Part shown: positions 1 through 8,766 of the stretch, in pieces
Layout of the letters: each line of letters opens with the position of its first letter
Position numbering within the stretch: position 1 is the stretch's first letter
DNA from: Acetobacter estunensis
Lineage (GTDB): Bacteria > Pseudomonadota > Alphaproteobacteria > Acetobacterales > Acetobacteraceae
Length of the DNA stretch: 64,000 nt
Direction of reading: 5' to 3'
Assembly: GCF_019083805.1 (NCBI RefSeq)
Contig: NZ_JAHRDV010000002.1
Coordinates: 186,001 to 250,000 of the forward strand
Position numbers and translations under genes: made by a program
The notes under the pieces: model-generated
The model's input: the letters and a program-made list of their open reading frames with translations, nothing else
Told to the model about the DNA's origin: nothing
Database searches by the model: none

Positions 1-2454
1 CACCGATTTGTCCTGTCCGAAGCGCGCTGTCCAGGCATCATCGGCGGTAAAGACCAGCACCGGCGCAAGCCATGTGGTGAGGCAACGATGCAGCACGTCC
101 AGCACGGTACGGGCGGCGCGACGGCGCACGCTGTCGGGTGCGTCACAGTAGATCGTATCCTTGCGGACGTCGAAGTAGAACGCGGACAGATCGGTCGTGC
201 AGAAACCATGAAGGGCAGGGTAGACGCCCACCCATTCATGGGTGTCCACAGCCTTGCGGATCATGGAATTGAAATCCGTCAGACGATGCAGCACCCACTG
301 TTCCAGTTCGGGAAGCTGCTCATAAGGGAGAGCTTCCTCTTCGCTGAAGCCTTCGAGCGCACCGAGCAGCCAGCGTAGTGTATTACGCAGACGGCGATAC
401 AGTTCGCCCTGCTGCTTGAGGATATCCTTACCAATCCGCAGGTCGTCGTTGGTGTCCGAGTTCATGACCCACAGACGCAGGATGTCAGAGCCAAGCGTGT
501 CGTTCACATCCTGCGGGGCAATGACGTTGCCCAGTGACTTGGACATCTTGCGGCCCTGCTCGTCCAGAACGAAGCCGTTCGTGACAAGGGTGCGATAGGG
601 CGCCACGCCACGTGTGCCGACGCTCTCCAGCAGGGAGGACTGGAACCAGCCGCGATGCTGGTCCGAGCCTTCCAGATAGAGGTCCGCCGGGAACCGCAGA
701 CCGGGCTGACCAAGGACGAACGCATGGGTCGAGCCACTCTCGAACCACACATCCACAACATCGAACACCTGCTCATACTCGGCGGCATCGTATTCGTTGC
801 CGAGGAAGCGTGAAGGCTCGCTGTCATACCAGGCGTCCGCGCCTTCCGTGCGAAAAGCCGCCACGATGCGCTCCATCACCACCGCGTCGCGCAGCACTTC
901 ACCTGTGCGGCGGTTGACGAACACAGCGATTGGCACACCCCATGCCCGCTGGCGCGAGATGCACCAGTCGGGGCGATCCGCCACCATGGAGGTCAGACGG
1001 TTGCGTGCCTGCGCAGGCACGAAGGTCACGTCATTGAGTGCACGCAAAGCGTTCGTGCGAATGTTCGTCTCGCCATCCATGCGGATGAACCACTGCGGCG
1101 TGGCGCGGTAGATCACCGGCTTCCGCGAACGCCATGAATGCGGATAGGAGTGAACCAATTCACCGCGCGAAACGAGGCCCGCAGCGGGGGCTCCTGTCTC
1201 ACGGCTCTTTTCCATGACGGCGCGAAGCGCGTCGCACACCGGATCAGCGGCCTTGAACACATGCACGCCTGCGAACAGGGGCGTGTGTTCCACATAACGG
1301 CCATCATCGGCCACCAGCTCCGGCACTTCGATCCCGTTGGCACGACAGACCGCGAAATCGTCCTCACCATGGGAGGGCGCTAGGTGAACGAGACCCGTTC
1401 CGGCGTCTGCCGTCACGAATTCGGCGGGGAGGAGCGGCACATCGAAATCATAGCCCTGACCGCGCAGCGGATGGGCGGCAACCGCGCCGGTCAGGGCGGA
1501 GCCGGGCAGGGAGTGCAGGATATGATGCGCCGCGATACCGCAGGACGCGCAGACCTGATCGACCAGATCGGCCGCGACAATCAGCCGTGCACCGGGTGCG
1601 ATAAAGGCTTCCGGAGCGGCGTCGTCCACTTCCAGCACGACATAGGTGATGTCTGGATTGAACGCGATCGCGCGGTTGGCCGGAATGGTCCACGGCGTGG
1701 TGGTCCAGATAACGGCCGACGCTCCCGCCAGTGCATGATTGGGCGTTGGGTCTTTGATGATGGGAAACGCGACGTGGATCGTGGTGGAGGTGTGATCGTG
1801 ATATTCGATCTCGGCTTCCGCCAGTGCCGTTTTCTCGACGGGGCTCCACATGACCGGTCTCAGGCCGCGATAGAGCGCGCCGTTGAGCAGGAAGCGTCCG
1901 ATTTCCTCGGCAATGGCGGACTCAGATGAGTAATCCATCGTGGAATAGCGGCGCGACCACTCGCCCTGCACCCCCAGACGCTGGAACTCGCTCATCTGGA
2001 TGTCGAGCCATTTCGCGGCCCACGCGCGGCATTCGGCGCGGAACTGCAGGACAGGGATGGAATCCTTGTCGCGCTTGGCCTTGCGGTATTCCTCTTCGAC
2101 CTTCCATTCGATGGGCAGGCCGTGGCAATCCCAGCCCGGCACGTAATGTACCGCATAGCCGCTCATGCGGTGGCTGCGGTTGATGACGTCCTTGAGGATC
2201 TTGTTCAGGGCGTGACCAATATGCAGGTGCCCGTTGGCGTAAGGCGGTCCGTCATGCAGGACGAACAACGGTTTACCTTCGCTCGCGGCCAGAATTTTGC
2301 CGTCGAGATCCATCTCCTTCCAGCGCGCGAGCAGTTCCGGCTCACGCTTGGGCAGATTGCCCCGCATGGGAAAGGAGGTGGTCGGCAGAAAGACGGTGTC
2401 ACGATAACCGTCCGCTGCTGCGCCGTTGGTGTTCGTCTTGTCGGATCCGGTCAT
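1..2454 (-). CDS. ileS: Isoleucyl-tRNA synthetase, 3' end cut by window edge
   Basis: Class I aminoacyl-tRNA synthetase that charges tRNA-Ile in the cytoplasm. On the minus strand the frame is open from the ATG at 2452-2454 to base 1, giving 818 codons of an enzyme usually about 940-960 residues long, so the C-terminal anticodon-binding tail is missing. The N-terminal part carries the HIGH-type motif PYANGHLHIGH, the middle part the editing (CP1) domain with a typical TTTPWTIPANRA segment, and the later part the KMSKS loop in KMSKSLGN. The start is preceded by AGG four bases upstream. It reads away from the molbindin gene on the same strand. Identification is firm. Confidence 0.97.
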   Translation of the reverse strand, partial: MTGSDKTNTNGAAADGYRDTVFLPTTSFPMRGNLPKREPELLARWKEMDLDGKILAASEGKPLFVLHDGPPYANGHLHIGHALNKILKDVINRSHRMSGYAVHYVPGWDCHGLPIEWKVEEEYRKAKRDKDSIPVLQFRAECRAWAAKWLDIQMSEFQRLGVQGEWSRRYSTMDYSSESAIAEEIGRFLLNGALYRGLRPVMWSPVEKTALAEAEIEYHDHTSTTIHVAFPIIKDPTPNHALAGASAVIWTTTPWTIPANRAIAFNPDITYVVLEVDDAAPEAFIAPGARLIVAADLVDQVCASCGIAAHHILHSLPGSALTGAVAAHPLRGQGYDFDVPLLPAEFVTADAGTGLVHLAPSHGEDDFAVCRANGIEVPELVADDGRYVEHTPLFAGVHVFKAADPVCDALRAVMEKSRETGAPAAGLVSRGELVHSYPHSWRSRKPVIYRATPQWFIRMDGETNIRTNALRALNDVTFVPAQARNRLTSMVADRPDWCISRQRAWGVPIAVFVNRRTGEVLRDAVVMERIVAAFRTEGADAWYDSEPSRFLGNEYDAAEYEQVFDVVDVWFESGSTHAFVLGQPGLRFPADLYLEGSDQHRGWFQSSLLESVGTRGVAPYRTLVTNGFVLDEQGRKMSKSLGNVIAPQDVNDTLGSDILRLWVMNSDTNDDLRIGKDILKQQGELYRRLRNTLRWLLGALEGFSEEEALPYEQLPELEQWVLHRLTDFNSMIRKAVDTHEWVGVYPALHGFCTTDLSAFYFDVRKDTIYCDAPDSVRRRAARTVLDVLHRCLTTWLAPVLVFTADDAWTARFGQDKSV

Positions 2455-2568
2455 CGTGCCTGCGGTCAGTCAGAATAAAGGCGGTGCTTGTGAGACAAGC
2501 TCCGCCGGAAAAGAATGTAGCCGTTATGGAGAGGAGGTGCGGGGCCGGTCAAGGCAGCCCCGCTGGCA

Positions 2569-2778
2569 TCAGCCCTCCACACCCACCATCACGTCCGACG
2601 CTTTGATGACAGCGTAGGCGCGTTTGCCTGGGGCCAGACCGAGATCGGCCACGGCCTCATTGGTGATGGAGGCCATGACGATAGCTCCGCCGATGTCGAT
2701 GGAGACATGCGATGTGGTCGCGCCTTTTTCGATAGCGGTGATGGTTCCGGGAATCTGGTTGCGGGCGCTGAGTTTCAT
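2569..2778 (-). CDS. Molbindin (Mop/TOBE domain protein)
   Basis: A 69-residue protein consisting of a single Mop/TOBE domain, which in the family binds molybdate or tungstate as a cytoplasmic oligomer. The sequence starts MKLSARNQIPGTI and has the SNMASITNEAV-like strand typical of molbindins (here IVMASITNEAVADLGL) and ends KASDVMVGVEG. Two in-frame ATGs lie at 2784 and 2778; GAGGA sits 3 bases before the first and 9 before the second, and the family normally begins MKLSARN, so I use 2778. No mod transport genes are nearby, so it stands alone upstream of ileS on the same strand. Confidence 0.85.
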   Translation of the reverse strand: MKLSARNQIPGTITAIEKGATTSHVSIDIGGAIVMASITNEAVADLGLAPGKRAYAVIKASDVMVGVEG

Positions 2779-2784
2779 GAACAT

Positions 2785-3226
2785 TTTTCCTCATCTTTAA
2801 GGGCGGGCTTTGTGATGATGATCCCTCTCGTACTGAATGGGATCATTTTCGTCGATCAGAAAGAACTATGTTCGCGTGCTGTGCTCCCAGAGGTATGGGG
2901 TATGCAAGACGTTTTATAATCGTCGGAAATATCAAAACAACATGGAATATTTTGTGCGGACATTCGATGATCTGGCAGTCAAGGTACTAAATAATTAGAA
3001 AAACGCGGTCGATGCGACCTGTCTAAAGATATATTTTCCAAGTTCAGGACGGATTCTTATGGGAAAAATACATAATTTATAGGGAATTATTATTTAAATA
3101 AACATTCTATAAATTATCATATCTATAGCATTTTCTTGTACAGCATCACCTCTATTACAGAGAGAAGCGACAAAACATCGCTGTTGCTGGCAAACATAGC
3201 TGAAACTACGTGTGGCAATTCATCTA
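2785..3226. other. Gene-free AT-rich spacer with a long inverted repeat
   Basis: About 440 bases without a supportable gene. Base composition changes sharply near 2880 to AT-rich sequence that continues through the neighbouring beta-propeller gene. It contains an 11-bp inverted repeat at 3072-3082 and 3107-3117 around a TATTTAAATA palindrome. No tRNA, transposase remnant or protein frame is visible. Confidence 0.5.
3072..3117. repeat. 11-bp AT-rich inverted repeat
   Basis: ATAATTTATAG at 3072-3082 is matched by CTATAAATTAT at 3107-3117 with a 24-base spacer containing the palindrome TATTTAAATA. It could be an operator, a weak terminator or only AT-rich coincidence. It lies beyond the 3' end of the beta-propeller gene. 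Confidence 0.35.
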
Positions 3227-4213
3227 TTATGCGGAATTTCTCTGTGGAGTGTTCGTTTCCAGAGATAAAAAAAGCGACTTTTCTATCATGATACCAACTA
3301 TAACCTCCCCGTCACGCGACCATGAAAGTTGCATGATATCCATTACTCCAGTTTCGATTGAGCGCAGCAGCCGTCCATCTCTTGTGTCCCATATCTTTAT
3401 CCCCTGACTTCGTTCTTTTGCTGTCACTTCATTCGAAGTTTTGTTAAACGCGGGCCCTTCTCCAGAAACAAGCTTTGTTCCGTCGGGACTGAAGGCCAAA
3501 GAAAAAATTGTACCACCAACAGAGTAGGCAGGTATAGTTTTCACAACTTTTCCTTTTTCGGCATCTATTATGTGTATATTTGCACGAAAATCTTGCGTCG
3601 CTATAAATTTTCCGTCCTTAGAGATAGTAACAACTGTAATACCTAGCGGCCCTCCCAATAACTTAGCCACATCAATACGACGTGAGGTGTTTGTTGATAA
3701 GTTGATGAGCGCCACTTCATCTAATGTACCTTTTGGCTTGACAACAACAATATCACCAGAAGATGCGTATCTCTTCACACGATTATATCTGGATCCTTCT
3801 CCCGGATGCTGCCCATTGATGACAATAGAGGGAGAATCATTTTCAACATTCCAGATTTCAAGCATGGCATCTGGGCCAGCATTGGCTCCCGCCGGTGCGA
3901 TCAGTTCATGATCATTTCGAAAAAAGAGATCTCGCACGACATAAGTTTGGTTGCGCGGAATATCGCGAACCAGCGTGCCATCAGGCTTATAGATTAAGAT
4001 ATTACGCCCGAAGAGGCCAATGATAGCAATATACTTTCCGGAAGGCGATATTGCGATTCCCTGGCATTGGCGCAGAGGGGGGAAACATGCGGTTTTGACG
4101 TATCGAATGTCATCGGGATTTATTGTCATGGGAGCCTTTGGAGCCTTTTTTTCAAACATTTTTATTAAGTGGACTGCAGAGAATATAATTATTGAGAGAA
4201 ACACTTTAATCAT
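3227..4213 (-). CDS. Membrane-anchored WD40-like beta-propeller protein
   Basis: A 328-residue protein of unknown role. Residues about 1-18 (MIKVFLSIIIFSAVHLI) form one N-terminal hydrophobic helix, so the rest is probably outside the cytoplasmic membrane. The remainder has repeated WD40/YVTN-type blades, for example GIAISPSGKYIAIIG, TISKDGKFIAT, SLAFSPDGTKLVSG followed by IKIWDTRDGRLLRSI, and LSWSRDGEVIVG. The open frame reaches further upstream only through a TTG at 4303; the ATG at 4213 places the helix at the N terminus and is preferred. The gene is clearly more AT-rich than its neighbours, with many AAA/ATA/ATT codons, which suggests later acquisition. Partner and ligand are unknown. Confidence 0.75.
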   Translation of the reverse strand: MIKVFLSIIIFSAVHLIKMFEKKAPKAPMTINPDDIRYVKTACFPPLRQCQGIAISPSGKYIAIIGLFGRNILIYKPDGTLVRDIPRNQTYVVRDLFFRNDHELIAPAGANAGPDAMLEIWNVENDSPSIVINGQHPGEGSRYNRVKRYASSGDIVVVKPKGTLDEVALINLSTNTSRRIDVAKLLGGPLGITVVTISKDGKFIATQDFRANIHIIDAEKGKVVKTIPAYSVGGTIFSLAFSPDGTKLVSGEGPAFNKTSNEVTAKERSQGIKIWDTRDGRLLRSIETGVMDIMQLSWSRDGEVIVGIMIEKSLFLSLETNTPQRNSA

Positions 4214-4322
4214 GCTTCGTGCCTGTAGATAGGGTGGCGTGTGTATTATTATATTTATTTTATTGACCCCTCTCCATGGTCGTCGCGATGCAATATGAGC
4301 CAAAGTGATCGAATTGGGCTAA

Positions 4323-4913
4323 TTAGGTCAGTAGATGCTGCAGAGAGACGGCGGCATCCGGGGCACTCCACAGGATGGAGCCAGCGTGAATTGTTACCAA
4401 TAATCCTTGCGGATTGAGAAAAAGTGTCGTGGGCAACCCTTCTTCTTCCAGAGTTCCCATAATGGCGCGTCGCTCATCAAAGAATGTGGAAAACGCGGCA
4501 AGCCCCAGCTTTTCCAGAAAAGGCTGCACCACCTCTGGGCCACGATGATCGATGGCGACGGGCACAACGACCAGTCCTGCGGCTTCCAGCGCAGTCCGGG
4601 CATGGGCCAGTTCGGGAAGCTCTTTTACGCAGGGAACGCACCATGTTGCCCACAGATGCACGATGGTTGGCCGACCGCGCCAGTCAGCCAGTTCATGCTC
4701 CATTCCATCCGCATCCGTGACACTCAGCGTGGGCAACGGCTGCGGCGTGCCACGTTGCAGGCTGGATGGAGGCAGCGGGTCGCTCATCACATCGGCCGCA
4801 TGAAGGCGTTTGCGCGGGGCAAGGCCAGCGATTAGGGTGCCGCCCATCACGAGAACGCAACGTCGCCGCAGCTTCGTGACAGGCTCGCGGCGGCCAGGAT
4901 GATGTCGAGGCAT
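4323..4913 (-). CDS. tlpA: TlpA-family thiol:disulfide oxidoreductase
   Basis: A 196-residue exported thioredoxin-like protein. The N terminus has an arginine-rich stretch ([17 protein letters not shown]) and a hydrophobic segment that should anchor or export it, so the redox domain faces the periplasm. The thioredoxin fold follows with the active-site motif WATWCVPC, a cis-proline region [12 protein letters not shown] and the usual length. TlpA-type proteins reduce periplasmic disulfides, often for cytochrome maturation. A TTG at 4976 would add 21 residues, but the ATG at 4913 is better. That ATG lies three bases from the divergent argH start. tlpA next to argH is a common alphaproteobacterial arrangement. 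Confidence 0.85.
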   Translation of the reverse strand: MPRHHPGRREPVTKLRRRCVLVMGGTLIAGLAPRKRLHAADVMSDPLPPSSLQRGTPQPLPTLSVTDADGMEHELADWRGRPTIVHLWATWCVPCVKELPELAHARTALEAAGLVVVPVAIDHRGPEVVQPFLEKLGLAAFSTFFDERRAIMGTLEEEGLPTTLFLNPQGLLVTIHAGSILWSAPDAAVSLQHLLT

Positions 4914-4916
4914 ACG

Positions 4917-6359
4917 ATGAGTGTGGACGAGCAGGGCGGAGCGGGCAAGCCGGTCGAGAGCGGCGCGAACGTGCAATGGGGCGGTCGTTTCGCGGACGGT
5001 CCGTCAGCTATCATGCGCGAAATCAACGCCTCCATCGGTTTCGATAAGGCGATGTGGCGTCAGGATATCGCCGGTTCGCTCGCTCATGCCGCGATGCTGA
5101 AAAAGGTCGGCATCATCAGCGGGGAAGATGAAGCGGCCATCCGCAAAGGACTGGGCGAAATCGGCTCAGAGATCGAAGCGGGCACGTTTGTTTTCGATGA
5201 GGCTCTCGAAGACATCCACATGAACATCGAGGCACGTCTGAGCGAACGCATCGGAGAGGCGGGCAAACGTCTGCACACCGCCCGCTCGCGCAACGATCAG
5301 GTGGCGACCGATTTCCGTCTGTGGACGCGCGACGCCATCGACGGCATTTCGGAGCAGGTAAAGGCGCTGATGCGTTCGTTGGCCGAGCGGGCGCTGGAAT
5401 ATGCCGACACGGCCATGCCGGGCTTTACACATCTCCAGACAGCGCAGCCCGTGACATTCGGACACCATCTGCTGGCCTATGTCGAAATGCTCTCGCGCGA
5501 TCTTGGGCGTCTGATGGATGCCCGCAAGCGTCTGAATGAATGCCCGCTCGGTTCAGCGGCACTTGCCGGGACATCCTTTCCCATCGACCGTGACATGACG
5601 GCGCAGACTCTCGGTTTTGATCGCCCGACCTCCAATTCGCTCGATGCCGTGTCTGACCGTGACTTCGCGCTGGAGTATCTCTCCGCACTCTCGATCATGG
5701 CCATGCATCTCTCGCGCTTTGCCGAGGAGATTGTGATCTGGTGCTCGGCACCGTTCAGTTTCATTCGCCTGTCGGACGCCTTCACGACAGGCTCCTCCAT
5801 CATGCCGCAGAAGCGCAATCCGGACGCCGCCGAACTGGCGCGTGCGAAAGTCGGCCGCGTGCTGGGCTGCATGGTCGGGCTGCTGACGGTCATGAAGGGG
5901 CTGCCGCTGGCCTATGCCAAAGACATGCAGGAGGACAAGGTGCCGGTGTTCGAGGCCACGGAGGCCATGGCGCTGACTCTTGCCGCTTGTGACGGGATGG
6001 CGCGCGACCTTCAGGCGAACACGGAGCAGATGCGCCGTTATGCAGGTTCAGGCTTCTCGACAGCGACCGATCTGGCGGACTGGCTTGTGCGTGTTCTCAA
6101 GGTGCCGTTCCGCACGGCGCATCATGTCACTGGGCGTCTGGTGGCCATGGCAGAGGCAAAAGGCGTGGATCTGCCTGATCTCAGTCTTGAGGACATGCAG
6201 TCGGTCGAACCGGGGATCACGTCTGACATTTATTCCGTGCTCACGGTGGAAGCGTCCATCGCTTCACGCACCAGCAAGGGCGGCACGGCGGGTGCGAATG
6301 TGAAGCGCGAGGCTGAGGCTTGGCTTGCGCGTCTGAAGAAGAATGAGGGCGCGGTATGA
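4917..6359 (+). CDS. argH: Argininosuccinate lyase
   Basis: Last step of arginine synthesis: cleaves argininosuccinate to arginine and fumarate, as a cytoplasmic homotetramer. The 480-residue product shows the family pattern WGGRF near the N terminus, the [13 protein letters not shown] segment, the [11 protein letters not shown] segment and the fumarase/lyase signature [12 protein letters not shown] around residue 285-297. Three in-frame ATGs occur at 4899, 4902 and 4917; only the last has a Shine-Dalgarno (GAGG at 4907-4910, six bases away). The stop overlaps the next gene by four bases (ATGA), so it is co-translated with the small lipoprotein. Confidence 0.97.
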   Translation: MSVDEQGGAGKPVESGANVQWGGRFADGPSAIMREINASIGFDKAMWRQDIAGSLAHAAMLKKVGIISGEDEAAIRKGLGEIGSEIEAGTFVFDEALEDIHMNIEARLSERIGEAGKRLHTARSRNDQVATDFRLWTRDAIDGISEQVKALMRSLAERALEYADTAMPGFTHLQTAQPVTFGHHLLAYVEMLSRDLGRLMDARKRLNECPLGSAALAGTSFPIDRDMTAQTLGFDRPTSNSLDAVSDRDFALEYLSALSIMAMHLSRFAEEIVIWCSAPFSFIRLSDAFTTGSSIMPQKRNPDAAELARAKVGRVLGCMVGLLTVMKGLPLAYAKDMQEDKVPVFEATEAMALTLAACDGMARDLQANTEQMRRYAGSGFSTATDLADWLVRVLKVPFRTAHHVTGRLVAMAEAKGVDLPDLSLEDMQSVEPGITSDIYSVLTVEASIASRTSKGGTAGANVKREAEAWLARLKKNEGAV

Positions 6360-6496
6360 TGAAGCGGATTGCCGCCCTCGCGCTGGTTTGCGCGCTGGTC
6401 CTGCCGCTTGCCGCCTGTGGCAAGAAGGGGGCTCCCAAGGCCCCCGGTCCGGACGACAGAATCACCTATCCGCAGACTTATCCCGCGCCTGACTGA
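6356..6496 (+). CDS. lptM: LptM-like small lipoprotein
   Basis: A 46-residue lipoprotein. It starts ATGATG overlapping the argH stop by four bases. The signal peptide is short and hydrophobic ([16 protein letters not shown]) and ends in the lipobox LAAC. The mature part starts [11 protein letters not shown], matching the CG-x-KG-x-P pattern of the LptM/YifL family, which in Escherichia coli helps assemble the LptDE lipopolysaccharide translocon. argH-lptM-lysA is a frequent order in proteobacteria; here lysA is 12.7 kb further on. The assignment rests on the lipobox, following motif and position. A distance of 12 bases separates its stop from that of the convergent DUF1275 gene. Confidence 0.75.
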   Translation: MMKRIAALALVCALVLPLAACGKKGAPKAPGPDDRITYPQTYPAPD

Positions 6497-6508
6497 GCGT
6501 CACGCTGC

Positions 6509-7168
6509 TTATTCCGCGTCGAGATCGCGTGTGCTGATACAGGCCACAGCGATCAGAAGCGGAATGGGCAACAGGAAAAAAGCAGAGGTTGCGTGGCGGG
6601 CGGGCATGGACAGACAGGCTCCCACGAAATAACCGGCCCATCCAAGTCCGGGAAGCGCTGCGGTGAGAGGGAAGGTGGCGCTCCCATTGCGGCGTTTCCA
6701 CAGATAGCCCCCAATGTTGTCGGCGAATTTGAGCAGGTTTGACGTCACCACGATCGTCTGCATCGACACGCCGGAAAAGCGGGAGTGGGTCTGGGCCTGA
6801 AGTGCCATCGTTACGGACAGAAGAACGGTCTCGAACAGGCTGCCTTCGAAGCCGATCTGCCACCATTGCATTCCCTGAATGATGGCAAGAAACACGGCCT
6901 CCACCAGCCACGCATGACGGGGCGCGCCGAGTGAGCGTCGAAACACGCTGGCAAGCACGCCTCCCACGAAAAAGAGGAGGATGACGGTGCCCAGCGCTGC
7001 GATGGTGGCTGTGTCTCCGTTGCCGATGGCCACACCGACCTGCGTGGTGTTGCCGGTCTGTGCGGCGGTGAACATACCGTGCAGTTCAACGAAACCGATG
7101 GCGTCTACATAGCCGGCCGTCGTGGCCAGCGCGAGAACGCGAAGTGCAGAGTGACCCTCGGGCGTCAT
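6509..7168 (-). CDS. DUF1275 (YoaK family) membrane protein
   Basis: A 219-residue integral inner-membrane protein of the DUF1275/YoaK family, whose function is not established. It begins MTPEGHSALRVLALATTAG, then shows the family motif GYVDAIGFVELHGMFTAAQTGN, and has about six hydrophobic segments. The ATG at 7168 is preceded by GGAGG eight bases away, which decides the start over longer in-frame alternatives. The upstream DUF2254 gene on the same strand ends 19 bases earlier, so the two are probably co-transcribed. Confidence 0.85.
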   Translation of the reverse strand: MTPEGHSALRVLALATTAGYVDAIGFVELHGMFTAAQTGNTTQVGVAIGNGDTATIAALGTVILLFFVGGVLASVFRRSLGAPRHAWLVEAVFLAIIQGMQWWQIGFEGSLFETVLLSVTMALQAQTHSRFSGVSMQTIVVTSNLLKFADNIGGYLWKRRNGSATFPLTAALPGLGWAGYFVGACLSMPARHATSAFFLLPIPLLIAVACISTRDLDAE

Positions 7169-7187
7169 GCAAATTGCCTCCGAAAAC

Positions 7188-8489
7188 TCAGCATTCCGTG
7201 TGCGGTGGCACGGTGGCGAACGTATCGGCAGGGCGAATGAGTTCAAGTAACCTTTTGCGGTCGAGCGGGTCCACCAGCGCGGTTTTTGCACGCATTAGTG
7301 CGTTGTCAGCCTGATGGCGCGCGGCGGCGCGAAAGCTTTCGCTGCCCATCCGCGCGAGAGCCTCCAGGCTTTTCTGGAGCCGAAGCTGGATTTCGATCAG
7401 ATGCGCACCGTCGCGGGCGATCAGTGTGAAAGCATCGTCGAACAGATCGATATCCCGCAACGCGGGCACATGAACATGTGGGTGCTTGGGAACGTATCCC
7501 ACACGCTCCATCTGCATGGTGGACCACAACGCCAGCAACCGGGTCTGCCTTCCGATCACATCCAATGCCGTGCCCGGATCATTGGTGGCGGAGGAAAGGG
7601 CGCGCTCACCGATTTCTGCCAGAACAGCGAGACAGAAGCGTGGATCCTGATCGAAGTCGCGCTCATTACCGATGGAAAAAGCCGTTCTCGCCCGCGCGAT
7701 CAGACGCACGTTTTCGTCCACGTCGCTTGAAGGTGCGATCCATGCTAACGGGCTGTCCGGATAGACCATTGTGCCGGGTGGCGCCACGACATGGATAGGA
7801 TGCGCGCCATTTGCCGTGGTGAGGCTGAGGACATCCATATCGACATGCTGAACATGCCCCACCACATTGGCGGGCACCGAAACGAGCCCGAACGGAACGT
7901 CGTCGCCTGGATTTAGTAATGGCACGCCGCCGAGCCAGGGATTGGCGAGACGCTCTTCAAGGGCATGTCGCGCTTTTTCTTCAACGCGGGCTGTCGTGGC
8001 CCCGACACGACCGAAACGCGTGAGATGATCGATCCATCGCAGAAGGCTCACGACAATCAGAATGATGACGGCAATCGTGACGACAAAAAGGATGACCCGT
8101 CCTCGATCGCCATAAAGTCCTGTTTTGAGCGCCACGATGCCAACGATGCTGAACAGAAACGCACCCACAAAGGTGGAAAGGACGTTCTGTGTGGTGCTGT
8201 CTTCCATCAGTAATCGCGTGGCGCGGGGTGTGACGTCGCTGGTGGCCGAGTCATAGGCCGTTATCATCACGCTCAGCGAGAAGGTGGCGACGGACAGCAT
8301 GCTTGTAGCGATGATATTGAGGATGTCGCCTACAGCGTCTGCACCGATGGAACCTGGGATGTCCCATGGCAAGTGATATTGCGCGAAAATTGCCACGATG
8401 GCTGTGATGACGCCCGCCAAAGCAATGAGAGAGGCGCGGAACCACAGGCGGCGGGTCATGTGGAGCAGCAGCCAGCGCCAACGCGGCAT
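7188..8489 (-). CDS. DUF2254 membrane protein
   Basis: A 433-residue protein of the DUF2254 family, of unknown function. Four N-terminal hydrophobic segments lie within residues about 17-170: one at 17-36, one containing ATSMLSVATFSLSVMITAYDSATSDVTPRATRL (family core; only its start ATSMLSVATF is needed for recognition), one at about 105-120 and one at about 130-150. The rest is a soluble domain of about 260 residues. GAGG lies ten bases before the ATG. It is transcribed divergently from rpsA and runs into the DUF1275 gene. Confidence 0.85.
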   Translation of the reverse strand: MPRWRWLLLHMTRRLWFRASLIALAGVITAIVAIFAQYHLPWDIPGSIGADAVGDILNIIATSMLSVATFSLSVMITAYDSATSDVTPRATRLLMEDSTTQNVLSTFVGAFLFSIVGIVALKTGLYGDRGRVILFVVTIAVIILIVVSLLRWIDHLTRFGRVGATTARVEEKARHALEERLANPWLGGVPLLNPGDDVPFGLVSVPANVVGHVQHVDMDVLSLTTANGAHPIHVVAPPGTMVYPDSPLAWIAPSSDVDENVRLIARARTAFSIGNERDFDQDPRFCLAVLAEIGERALSSATNDPGTALDVIGRQTRLLALWSTMQMERVGYVPKHPHVHVPALRDIDLFDDAFTLIARDGAHLIEIQLRLQKSLEALARMGSESFRAAARHQADNALMRAKTALVDPLDRKRLLELIRPADTFATVPPHTEC

Positions 8490-8730
8490 GAAAGTCGATC
8501 CTCGGGTGACATATTGGCGACGATAAGGAAGACGTGTTCACGTTTTTCCCGGTTGCCTGCCGTCTGAACCGGATCATGACGCTTGACAAGTGCAGGGGGT
8601 GAGTGTCTTTCATGAGCGCCATCGTTCGCGGTGATCGCGGACGCCTGATTTATGAACCTGGCCCGCCGCTGTCCTTCAGGGATGCGATCGCGGGCAAGTC
8701 GTTTCGCATATTGGCGGAGCGCAGGCATGT

Positions 8731-8764
8731 CGGAGCTTTTCGCTCCGGCTGGGAAAAAGTTTCC
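8731..8764 (+). promoter_or_regulatory. rpsA leader hairpins, no canonical Shine-Dalgarno
   Basis: Two hairpins stand directly before the rpsA ATG: CGGAGC-TTTTC-GCTCCG at 8731-8747 and GGAAA-AAG-TTTCC at 8752-8764, the latter ending two bases before the start codon. No AGGAGG-like element lies at the normal distance. In Escherichia coli the rpsA start region is also hairpin-structured, lacks a strong Shine-Dalgarno and is repressed by S1 itself; an analogous control is inferred here. Confidence 0.5.
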
Positions 8765-8766
8765 AC

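Noticed and set aside
2538-2562. GCGGGGC/GCCCCGC hairpin as molbindin terminator
   Set aside because: Seven base pairs without a T tract; too weak to call.
4214-4303. N-terminal extension of the beta-propeller protein
   Set aside because: It needs a TTG start and would bury the membrane helix 30 residues inside; the ATG at 4213 is better.
8583-8611. TTGACA followed at 17 bases by TCTTTC as rpsA promoter
   Set aside because: The -35 is perfect but the -10 matches at only two positions, so it cannot be called.
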